Assembly: GCF_006864135.1 (NCBI RefSeq)
Contig: NZ_SADV01000009.1
Location: forward strand, 1 to 64,000
From: Lysinibacillus sphaericus
Lineage (GTDB): Bacteria > Bacillota > Bacilli > Bacillales_A > Planococcaceae
Direction of reading: 5' to 3'
Length of the DNA: 64,000 bases
Part shown: positions 26,717 through 34,458 of the stretch, piece after piece
Layout: the number at the start of each line of letters is the position of its first letter
Position numbering within the stretch: position 1 is the stretch's first letter
The notes under the pieces: generated by a model
Seen by the model: the letters and a program-made list of their open reading frames with translations, nothing else
Database searches by the model: none
What the model was told of the DNA's origin: nothing
Translations under genes and position numbers: made by a program

Positions 26717-28738
26717 TTGTCAAGTAAAAATATAATTGAGATTGTAAAAAATTTGCACAATCGAATTGAAGATAGTTTAAGGAAAGAAGAAAGAGCAGAA
26801 GTAAATAATGCTTTAGATGAGTTATCAAAAGTTGCAAAAACTGAGACTTATTACATCGTTAGCACAACATTATTATTCGAATCTGGGAGCATTGAAGAAG
26901 CTGCTTTGAAAGTCAAAGAAGGATTACAGCAATTTTCATATTCCTATTCACTGCATTTTAATGCTGCTTTAATTCATTTCACTTTACAAAAATACGATAA
27001 TAGCTTTTATCATTTTGGAAGATGTTTAAGATTATCAGAGTATAAAGAAGAGATCGAAGCTGTACGAAATAATCTCAATGAAATGGTATATACATTAAAA
27101 AAACAACAAATTTATTCATCAGAACAATTACAAAAGTACCTAAATAAAGTTGACCAACTTTCTAAAGAAATTGATGAACGGGTCTATCCTTTAAATAAAT
27201 TTGGAGAAAGCATAATTCGTAAGGTTCAAAATCGTGGTACTGAAAATGAAAATATGACAAATTTATACAAATCATTATTTACAGAAAACATTGATATTAA
27301 TAGTAGGTATGTTACAAAAACGGAATATTTTCAAGGACATGAAGCAAAACATTATCAATATGTTTTTAATAAGAAAACAACCTTACCTTTTTCATTTTTA
27401 GAAAAAGATACTGAATTAACAATTAAAATAAATAATACTACATACGATTTTACTAATTCTCTTTTAAAGTTTAATCAATATAACTACTTGACATTTGATC
27501 CAGGAGAAATTGAAATAACTGCTAATAAACCTATATTTATTGGTAATCCGATTGCATTGAATGATGAGCCAAAAAAATATAGATTAGTAGCTCATGTTTT
27601 TATCGATGGTTTATCTGGTAAGTACTTAGAAGAAAATGATAGAGAATTATTGATTCCAAATATTTTAAATACTTTTAATGGTAAATACGAAAATACAAAT
27701 TGCTATGCTTCTGCTGATTGGACTTTTCCAAGTAACGCAGGGCTAGTTACTGCAATGGATACTATTGCACATGGCCAATACCACTCAACATTTGGACATG
27801 ATTTTTCAGAGAAGCAAGAATCACTAATTGAAAAGATTCGTAAATCAGGATATTTTACCGCTTCCTTTACTGGTGATTGGCGCGGCACACCACCCCACGG
27901 CTATGGAAAAAGTTTTGATAGAATTGTATTTAAAAACTCCATGGGTGGTTTTGGTGCAGGAGAAATCATGGAAGAGGTTATCGATCATTTAGAAACATTC
28001 AAAGATAAAAATAACTATATTTGGTTAGTTATACCTGATTTACATGATGTCGCAGATGAAATCTTTTTATCTATTAATAGTCAAGTAAATACTAATGTAC
28101 TAAATCGATTATTTTCTAAAAAGGGAGATACCTCCGTACTTACAGATTATGAAGAAAATAAAATTCTCCGTTATGGAGAAGAGTTGAAAAGAATCGATTT
28201 ACATTTATCAGTTCTTTTCAATTATATCAAACATAATTATGATGAAGATGACGTTCTTCTAATTATTCACTCTGATCATGGGCAAGGATATTTTGAGCGA
28301 GAACCAAAGCATTTCCTAAACTATGGGAGAACAAAAGTACCATTTATGTTGTTAGGAGGGGGAATGCAAGGAACTAGTGATAAATTAATGAGCAATCTTG
28401 ATATCTACCCTACAATATTGGATTTATTAAATATCGAATATGATAAAGAAAAATTGCATGGTAAAACATTAGAGGATTTCGGTGGAAAACAACGTAAAGA
28501 AGTCATGACAGAATCTTATCATCCGAATCAAACTTATAAAGCTGTAATTTATACGAGGGATTTTCAATTTTATTTTGAAACAGAGGATAGTGTTGATAAT
28601 TATGGAAGAGTCGATTTTGAACACTTTAAGACAGATTTAATTAAATTAAATGATAATTTAAATGATACTAATGTAGAAGAAATAATAGACTACTATACAA
28701 ATTGGATTTTAGAGAAGAGAGTAATTCTTCAGAAATAG
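26717..28738 (+). CDS. Alkaline-phosphatase-superfamily enzyme with helical repeats, possible phosphocholine transferase or esterase
   Basis: A 673-residue protein without signal peptide or transmembrane segment. Residues about 1-140 look like TPR helices (for example EEAALKVKEGLQQFSYSYSL), then a helical linker. From about 285 comes a sulfatase/alkaline-phosphatase fold: metal Asp297 in FIDGLSG, WTFPSNAGL with Thr336 where sulfatases carry the formylglycine cysteine (C/S-x-P-S), IPDLHD (Asp441, His443 or Asp444), and HSDHGQG (Asp520, His521). A Thr nucleophile points to phosphoester chemistry, as in phosphoethanolamine or glycerol-phosphate transferases, rather than sulfate hydrolysis. It is divergent from the lic operon with only 114 bases between the starts; TTG start at 26717 with AGGAGG upstream. 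A role in moving or removing phosphocholine in the cytoplasm is inference. Confidence 0.8.
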   Translation: MSSKNIIEIVKNLHNRIEDSLRKEERAEVNNALDELSKVAKTETYYIVSTTLLFESGSIEEAALKVKEGLQQFSYSYSLHFNAALIHFTLQKYDNSFYHFGRCLRLSEYKEEIEAVRNNLNEMVYTLKKQQIYSSEQLQKYLNKVDQLSKEIDERVYPLNKFGESIIRKVQNRGTENENMTNLYKSLFTENIDINSRYVTKTEYFQGHEAKHYQYVFNKKTTLPFSFLEKDTELTIKINNTTYDFTNSLLKFNQYNYLTFDPGEIEITANKPIFIGNPIALNDEPKKYRLVAHVFIDGLSGKYLEENDRELLIPNILNTFNGKYENTNCYASADWTFPSNAGLVTAMDTIAHGQYHSTFGHDFSEKQESLIEKIRKSGYFTASFTGDWRGTPPHGYGKSFDRIVFKNSMGGFGAGEIMEEVIDHLETFKDKNNYIWLVIPDLHDVADEIFLSINSQVNTNVLNRLFSKKGDTSVLTDYEENKILRYGEELKRIDLHLSVLFNYIKHNYDEDDVLLIIHSDHGQGYFEREPKHFLNYGRTKVPFMLLGGGMQGTSDKLMSNLDIYPTILDLLNIEYDKEKLHGKTLEDFGGKQRKEVMTESYHPNQTYKAVIYTRDFQFYFETEDSVDNYGRVDFEHFKTDLIKLNDNLNDTNVEEIIDYYTNWILEKRVILQK

Positions 28739-28918
28739 AAAATAGCATAAATTTCAATAGAATAAATCCGGAAGCTTAAAATTTTTATCATGCGAAATAA
28801 CATAATTGATTAATATTACTAATCATAATCCTTCTATCAAAAAATAGGAATTCGCTATATCTCATTGGCATATACTAGTATTCATCTCTTTAAATAAAAG
28901 TTCTAAGTTTAATGTTTG
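28739..28918. other. Intergenic spacer left of the ISL3-type element
   Basis: About 180 AT-rich bases between the phosphatase-fold gene and the insertion sequence; no strong terminator or gene is seen. Confidence 0.4.
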
Positions 28919-30267
28919 GGTACCCTAATCTTTCAGCACGTTAGCCCAAATGAACTCCGATTTCTTTATAATTTAAATTTAATAAGATTTTTGCTCGAAA
29001 GTGATTGAAGCGTCGAAAGCCATATGCATTCCGTTTCATCACTTTTGTTTTATTATTAATGCCTTCCAAGAAGCCGTTGAAATAACCAAAACTAAAGCTA
29101 TTTAAGATTTCTACTTGCCAGTTTTTCAATGTTTGAATTGCCTTTAAGAAAGCTGGTAATTTTGTCTCTTCTACCTTACGGTAAAAAGCTAGTAATCGTT
29201 TCTTCACTTCTACGACATCATTCTTTGTCTTTGCCCAATCAAACCATTCACAATAGGCTTCCTTTAATTCATGAGCTACTTTAATGCTTCAGACATTTCT
29301 GTATAGCGCTGTAAGTACCACTGTTGTTTCGGTGATAATTTAGATGCACGTTTATAAAATACATGACGCATACGTTTACATTTTGTGCGATTGTATTTGT
29401 CCCATTCTTTTTGTACTTGACGGCGCACTTCATCCATTGCCCAATAGATATAACGGCTAAAATGAAAGCGGTCTGCCACAATAACAGGTCGCCCTAGCGA
29501 TTGACGAACAGCTGCTTTAAAACTTGGATTCATATCCATAACCACTATCTCAACATCTGCTCCATACTGACTTAAGTAATTTTTTATTGTTTCTTTTTTA
29601 CGATTCGGTAAAATATCAATCGGCTCGTGCGTCTCCGCATTCGCAATTATTAGCTGATACGTACCTGCATCTGTATCGCCTTTATACTCATCAATCGCAA
29701 TCACTTTTGGTAAACGTACACCCTCTACTAATTGTTTATTCGCTACCTTTTTAAAACGGCGAATGACCGTCGTGGTTGATGTACCCAGTACTTCTACAGC
29801 TTCTTTAAATGTTTTGGCTTTAATAGCACGTATACTCACCACATGATTCTATTCTTTTGAGTAGTGTTGATATTTATCTATGAAGGGGGATTTTTCAGAA
29901 AAACGCTTTCCACAATCACAAGCATAACGACGACGTTTATAGAAAAGAATAGTTAGACGTTCAAACCATTTTAAATGATTGATCTTTTGTATACGGTAAT
30001 CATGAACCTTCGATGTTTGTTTTTTACAAACTGGACATTGATGGGTACATTTAGGCAATTGTACATACAATGCGATTCGTTCGCCTACTTCTTCTACTTT
30101 TGTAATCTCTACATCTTTTAATCCTGGGATATTCATGTTAAAATTCATTTGCACAGTTCACCTTTCTATTACTTGTTTCTAGACAATTCAAGTATATATA
30201 AATCAGTGAATCTGTGCTTTTTTTATGCGTGTAATTGTGTGAATACCCCAACAAATATTATAGAACC
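28919..30267 (-). mobile_element. ISL3-family insertion sequence, inactivated
   Basis: The element is about 1.35 kb with a single broken transposase (28941-30154). Possible terminal repeats are degenerate: GGTACCCTAATCTTT at the left end (28919) and the complement GGTTCTATAATATTT at the right (30253-30267), 11 of 15 matching. I see no convincing 8-bp target duplication, so the exact limits are uncertain. It stands at the right edge of the lic island, next to the intact fliS. Confidence 0.7.
28941..30154 (-). pseudogene. ISL3-family transposase, broken by a nonsense codon and a frameshift
   Basis: Three consecutive pieces of one transposase. The N-terminal part (30154-29849) has the zinc motif CPVCKKQTSK and CDCGKRF. 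An in-frame TAG follows (KE-stop-NHVV). The central part carries DDE-type catalytic segments (VIAIDEYKG, VVMDMNPSFKAAV, VADRFHFSR). Near 29277 one base is missing, so the frame shifts from EALK to the continuation VAHELKEAYCEWF read in another frame. The C-terminal part (MKRNAYGFRRFNHFRAKILL) is typical of ISL3 ends. No functional transposase is expected. Confidence 0.88.
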
Positions 30268-30304
30268 TAATTTAAAACCTTGGCTATATTTCGCCATACA
30301 AAAA

Positions 30305-30344
30305 CACCCCAAAAGTTAGATTTATTACTCTAACTTTTGGGGTG
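30305..30344 (-). terminator. Strong hairpin downstream of fliS
   Basis: A perfect 16-bp stem (CACCCCAAAAGTTAGA with its complement) and an 8-base loop, followed on the minus strand by GTTTTTG. It can terminate the flaG-fliD-fliT-fliS transcript. The arm resembles ends of some IS3-group elements, so it may derive from an insertion-sequence end. Confidence 0.8.
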
Positions 30345-30375
30345 CAGCACCTTAATCGATGGCCTCTTTTATTGT

Positions 30376-30786
30376 CTAAATTTGTCCAGTGTTTCCCTGA
30401 CCGAATTGCTGCTGTCGATTGATGCGAATAACTTCCTTCCATGTATCACGGAATTCCGTCACTAATCCCTCAACTTCTTCAATAATAGCGACATCACTTT
30501 GAATATTTGCCTCGACTAAACGACGATTCATATATTCATAGAGAGCAAGCATATTTTTTGATATTTCGATGTCCATATTTAATGTCACCATAAGCTCACT
30601 AATAATCGCTTGTGCTTTTATAAGATTCGTATTTTTTTCCTGGACATTTTTTTCTTGAATCGCATGTTTTGCTTTATGTAGGAACTTTAAACAACCATTA
30701 TAAAGCATTAACGTCAGCTCGCCAGGAGAAGCAGTTGTAACACTATTTTGTTTGTATGCATTTTGTGCTGTTAAATTTGCTGCCAA
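30376..30786 (-). CDS. fliS: Flagellar export chaperone FliS (flagellin chaperone)
   Basis: A 136-residue FliS. The family pattern is clear: AYKQNSVTTASPGELTLMLYNGCLKFL, the helix pairs around NLIKAQAIISELMVTLNMD and the conserved LYEYMNRRLVEANI. It binds the C-terminal disordered end of flagellin in the cytoplasm to prevent premature assembly and guides it to FlhA. In B. subtilis it also antagonises FliW through flagellin. The last 55 codons are duplicated at 22648. The gene follows fliT and is the last gene of the flaG-fliD-fliT-fliS set. Confidence 0.95.
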   Translation of the reverse strand: MAANLTAQNAYKQNSVTTASPGELTLMLYNGCLKFLHKAKHAIQEKNVQEKNTNLIKAQAIISELMVTLNMDIEISKNMLALYEYMNRRLVEANIQSDVAIIEEVEGLVTEFRDTWKEVIRINRQQQFGQGNTGQI

Positions 30787-30856
30787 TAAAGGACAACTCC
30801 TTTGAAATGTTACTTTTCTACTAGTTTAAACCATTTTATGAAGAAAAGCTAATAAC

Positions 30857-31003
30857 TCAAATACGCCTCTGCGGTATTGTTGCTGTCGCTTCGCTTTCGC
30901 ACAGATAAACAATGCGTCTGGATTTTGAATTGTGTTACAATTTAAAATCCATGATATCCGCCGGGGCTTTATCTTTCATTAGCCGGCGGCGTCCGCCACG
31001 CTA
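30857..31003 (+). repeat. Mosaic intergenic element R4
   Basis: It contains TCAAATACGCCTCTGCGGTA, the module GTTGCTGTCGCTTCGCTTTC followed by GCACAGATAAACAATGCG, TGGATTTTGAATTGTG, and the block TGATATCCGCCGGGGCTTTA. It lies between fliS and fliT within the operon, so transcripts of fliS would pass through it. Confidence 0.72.
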
Positions 31004-31018
31004 AATAGAGATATAATG

Positions 31019-31378
31019 TTAATTCTTTTTGTCATAATACATCCCATCCATTACACGAACATTCGAGTAGGGATTGAAGTATTGCTGTTCACTTTTTTTC
31101 GTTTTTTGTAGGTTTGCCATATCCTGCTTTACAGCGTTCATGACAGCAACCAATCGTTCTTTTATACCGTTATCTAATTCAAGTAACGTACCGTGTATGC
31201 GATTTTGTTCATCGAAATGAAATCCTTCCTGAATCAAAGCTTCAATAATCGTTCCACGTTTGTCCAACATGCTATTGATGTTGTCAATGTATTCATCACG
31301 CTCTTCACCATTTGGGCTGTCTCCCAATAGCTTAAATAAATTAGCTGATACCTGTAATAGTTGATCTATTAATTGCAT
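31019..31378 (-). CDS. fliT: FliT-like flagellar chaperone
   Basis: A 119-residue, mostly helical protein with a central IDNINSMLDKRGTIIEALIQEG segment typical of FliT-like proteins. FliT is the export chaperone of the filament cap FliD. The gene lies directly between fliD and fliS, supporting the assignment; in B. subtilis the order is fliD-fliS-fliT. Sequence conservation in this family is low, so the call rests mainly on position and size. Confidence 0.82.
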   Translation of the reverse strand: MQLIDQLLQVSANLFKLLGDSPNGEERDEYIDNINSMLDKRGTIIEALIQEGFHFDEQNRIHGTLLELDNGIKERLVAVMNAVKQDMANLQKTKKSEQQYFNPYSNVRVMDGMYYDKKN

Positions 31379-31424
31379 AATGTTCTCCTACTTTGCTAAT
31401 TAGAAACAAGCCAAAACCTTAACC

Positions 31425-33722
31425 TTATGAGAACAAACTTGATTGCTTGTTTGCTTTATTGATTGCTTGCTCCATAGCTGTAAATTGTTTCCAATAACGA
31501 GCTTCGACATCTCTTAGTTTAGCTTGTAATTTCGTCATACGCGTATCTGATTCGTTAATTGCCCTACCCAAACTAAATGTATTGTTAACAGCTCCATCTC
31601 TTCCTGCTTGTTTCTCAATTTGGGTTGTCATTTTTTTCATTTCATCGCGTAAACGCCATGCAATTCCACGACTATCCTCTGTTGCAGTGACGCTACCAGT
31701 TTGAGAGAACATTTTAAACACTTGGTCTGGGTCTTTTTCTAATGCAGCATCTAGTTTTCCTTCATTAATAACAAGCTTACCATTATTTTTCATATCTTTT
31801 GAAGTAGTAATCCCAATTTCAGCTAATGAATCCATGAATTTATCACCAAGGCCTGCAACACTACCCATAAATGTCTCGCGCATTTTTGTTATACCATCTC
31901 GAATAATTGAATCACTACGCAATAAACCACTCTTCGCTTTTTCATCCCAAAGCTTTTGCTCATTTTCACTCATATCTTTACGTTGCTCAGCTGTTAGTGG
32001 TGCATAATCACGATATTTACTTTCTTTTAGCTGTTTATTAAACTCATCAATCATTTCGTTATATTTTTCAACAAACTCCGTGATTTGTTCCTTCGCTGCC
32101 TTTGTATCAGAAGTAGCTTGCATTGTGACAGGGGCTGCTGTCGTACCACCTGTTGGAGTATTGTTCTTTACTTCTTCAGCATTAGCATAAGCTTGTTCCG
32201 CATCTTTTTCACGTTGCAAGCCAGCTTCATAGTTGCTTTTTACACTATCATAACTCGCTTTTTCTTTTTCATAAGTAACTTGCTTTGTCGCAATATCCTT
32301 AAATTCAGTTAGTCTAGTTGAATCCTGCGAAAGGAACTGCAATTGTTCTACATCTGTATCTTTCAGCATTGTTTTTAAAGAGCCATCAGCAAGATTATTT
32401 ATAGCAGTTTTAATTTCTTCTGTTGTCTTACCGTTCATGCTATTTAAAAACGTAATTGCCTCATCATTTGTAAGTAAATTTTTATTAGTTCCCTTATAAA
32501 GTCTTTCATCTGCTTCATTATTTGCCTGGTTACGGAAATTCTCAAGGCTATCTGCATTATCTTTCATTCTATTTAAATCTGCATCACTATAAACGCTGAA
32601 CTGGCTCATCGCTCTTAATGTATCAAAATCATTATTTTTAATAGTATCAATATCATCATCACTTAACTTCGCAATACGATTTTTATCAGCAAAATCTTTA
32701 TAAACCGATTGCTCCTGCTCAGTTAAAGTTGAAGCAAATTTACCATTGTATGCAGTATCAAAATCTGTCTTAAATGCGCTAGGAGGTAATGTAGCATTTT
32801 TCAATTCATCTATCGTAGAAAAAGATGTCCCAAAGTAACGATTCGCACCATCAATGTACTTTTGAGTAAGCCCATTTGGTCCTACCATAGCATCTTGTGC
32901 ATTTTTAAGCTCTAATTTTGCAGCCTCATATTGCTTTAAAGCAACGTCACCAGCATTAAAAGTCTGTTTTAATGTCATTTCATAACCTGAAATTGTAAAA
33001 GTATTAGATGAACGCTCTGTTTGAATACCATTCACTTCAAACATAGCATTTTTACCATTGCTAGCTAATTTACCATCAGTTGATGCGAAGCCTAATTTGT
33101 TAAATACTTCCAATCCACCGGTAACAATAATTTCACCTTGTCCACCTTTTTCACTACCTGTATTTTTAGCAGTTAGGGACAATTTTCCACCTTCAAATAA
33201 AGCAGTAACACCTGCACTAGTACCGTTAATTGTCTTTACTAAATCATTAATTGTCATATCGTTAGTAAAATTAACTTTTGTTGCCTCTGTTGTTAATCTA
33301 CCATCCTTACCAATTGATTGGATAGAAATAGAATTTACATTCAAGTTTAGCTCACTTAACTTTGAGTCACCGGTATATTCTGTTTGATTACCTACAGCTT
33401 GAGCTGCAGAAGCTAATTGTGATACACCACCAATTGTAATATTACCAGTTGCTCCTGAAGTAGCCTTTACGGATACTAAATTTTCATTTGATGACGTTGC
33501 AGTTTTTTGATTCATTTTTCCTGAAAGAATCATTTTATCTAATAAGAAAGTATCGAATGTTTTTAACTTTGCATTAACATTACGATATGCATCACGTTTC
33601 CATTCTAATAATTGTTTTTGTTGAAACGTTTTATTCAAAGGCATACGTTCTGCCTTCATTAATTTCTCTACAAGTGAATCAATATCCATACCAGACGCTA
33701 AACCGCCAATTCTTGTTACCAT
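31425..33722 (-). CDS. fliD: Flagellar filament cap protein FliD, unusually large
   Basis: FliD caps the growing filament and helps flagellin fold into place. The N-terminal FliD domain is intact (RIGGLASGMDIDSLVEKLMKAERMPLNK), as is the C-terminal region (LTKLQAKLR-type coiled coil, ending YWKQFTAMEQAINKANKQSSLF). At 765 residues it is well above the roughly 500 of B. subtilis FliD. The extra sequence is a helical, charged insertion at about residues 265-540 (for example ADERLYKGTNKNLLTNDEAI). Such surface domains vary between species and may contact host or environment. No frameshift is seen. Confidence 0.95.
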   Translation of the reverse strand: MVTRIGGLASGMDIDSLVEKLMKAERMPLNKTFQQKQLLEWKRDAYRNVNAKLKTFDTFLLDKMILSGKMNQKTATSSNENLVSVKATSGATGNITIGGVSQLASAAQAVGNQTEYTGDSKLSELNLNVNSISIQSIGKDGRLTTEATKVNFTNDMTINDLVKTINGTSAGVTALFEGGKLSLTAKNTGSEKGGQGEIIVTGGLEVFNKLGFASTDGKLASNGKNAMFEVNGIQTERSSNTFTISGYEMTLKQTFNAGDVALKQYEAAKLELKNAQDAMVGPNGLTQKYIDGANRYFGTSFSTIDELKNATLPPSAFKTDFDTAYNGKFASTLTEQEQSVYKDFADKNRIAKLSDDDIDTIKNNDFDTLRAMSQFSVYSDADLNRMKDNADSLENFRNQANNEADERLYKGTNKNLLTNDEAITFLNSMNGKTTEEIKTAINNLADGSLKTMLKDTDVEQLQFLSQDSTRLTEFKDIATKQVTYEKEKASYDSVKSNYEAGLQREKDAEQAYANAEEVKNNTPTGGTTAAPVTMQATSDTKAAKEQITEFVEKYNEMIDEFNKQLKESKYRDYAPLTAEQRKDMSENEQKLWDEKAKSGLLRSDSIIRDGITKMRETFMGSVAGLGDKFMDSLAEIGITTSKDMKNNGKLVINEGKLDAALEKDPDQVFKMFSQTGSVTATEDSRGIAWRLRDEMKKMTTQIEKQAGRDGAVNNTFSLGRAINESDTRMTKLQAKLRDVEARYWKQFTAMEQAINKANKQSSLFS

Positions 33723-33747
33723 ACTCTTTTCCTCCTCATTAATGTTT

Positions 33748-34137
33748 TTATATTTTCTTGTCTACAATCATACCAAGCATTTTCTGCATTTCATAAAATG
33801 CGTCCAATAGCTTTTTGGGAGGTATTTCTTTTACTACCTCCTCGGTATTTTGGTCAACCACCGTCACATAATATCGTTCTAAGCCTTCATGATATACAAA
33901 CTTCGCTGCGCTGTGTGTAACTTCTAACATTTGGTTCATTGTATTTACAGCTTGTTGAACTTTAGCTTTAGTTTCCTCAGTATTTTCAAGTAATTGGACT
34001 TGTTCAACTTTAGATGTAGGTATTTTTATAGTAACTTCACTTCCTTGATTCATTCCTCCCTCGACTGCTGGCTTATCTTTAGTACCAGTTTGCATTATCA
34101 GCGTTGCATCCATATTTGTATTTTCTGATATACGCAT
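33748..34137 (-). CDS. flaG: FlaG (YvyC) family protein
   Basis: A 129-residue FlaG-type protein. The C-terminal half has the characteristic beta pattern (YYVTVVDQNTEEVVKEIPP) and the helix LLDAFYEMQKMLGMIVD. FlaG proteins occur next to fliD and influence filament length; the mechanism is not settled. It is the first gene of the flaG-fliD-fliT-fliS unit, behind a possible sigma-D promoter at 34183-34208, and fliD follows after 25 bases. Confidence 0.92.
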   Translation of the reverse strand: MRISENTNMDATLIMQTGTKDKPAVEGGMNQGSEVTIKIPTSKVEQVQLLENTEETKAKVQQAVNTMNQMLEVTHSAAKFVYHEGLERYYVTVVDQNTEEVVKEIPPKKLLDAFYEMQKMLGMIVDKKI

Positions 34138-34182
34138 GTTTCCACATCCCCCTTGAATTTCTTACAGGCGTTACTAAAAATA

Positions 34183-34208
34183 ATATCGGACAAATTAAAA
34201 AGAATTTC
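34183..34208 (-). promoter_or_regulatory. Possible sigma-D promoter of flaG-fliD-fliT-fliS
   Basis: On the minus strand TCCGATAT (34183-34190) matches the sigma-D -10 element GCCGATAT in seven of eight bases. A weaker GAAA (34205-34208) lies 14 bases upstream where TAAA is expected. The -35 falls inside the terminator hairpin of the preceding operon. Confidence 0.55.
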
Positions 34209-34245
34209 AGTTTTTCCAGAAATCATCAAGAAAAACTGAAATTCT
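34201..34245 (-). terminator. Rho-independent terminator of the flagellin-modification operon
   Basis: A perfect 15-bp stem (AGAATTTCAGTTTTT with its complement) around a 15-base loop, followed by TTTTTAATTT on the minus strand. It separates fliB from flaG. Confidence 0.85.
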
Positions 34246-34458
34246 CATATATATAATGGAGCAGTTCTTGGGATAAAAAGTTGAGAATAATATAAATAAC
34301 TCATTATTACGGCAAACGAGTGTACCAGTGTTTAATTCCAGAGGATTTTATTCCTAAATTTTTGCAGAGAGGCCGTTATGGGCTTCCATAAAAGTGTTTT
34401 TAAAATTTTTTCCATATCTAATCCGGGTTTTATCCTACGTTGCCACAACTAACTATAA
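34246..34458. other. Untranslated 3' region after fliB
   Basis: About 210 bases between the fliB stop codon and the terminator. It includes a hairpin-free AT-rich stretch and no coding frame. Confidence 0.45.

Noticed and set aside
26717-28738. Calling this protein a sulfatase
   Set aside because: The formylglycine-forming Cys or Ser in C/S-x-P-S-R is replaced by Thr in TFPSN, so sulfate ester hydrolysis is not supported.
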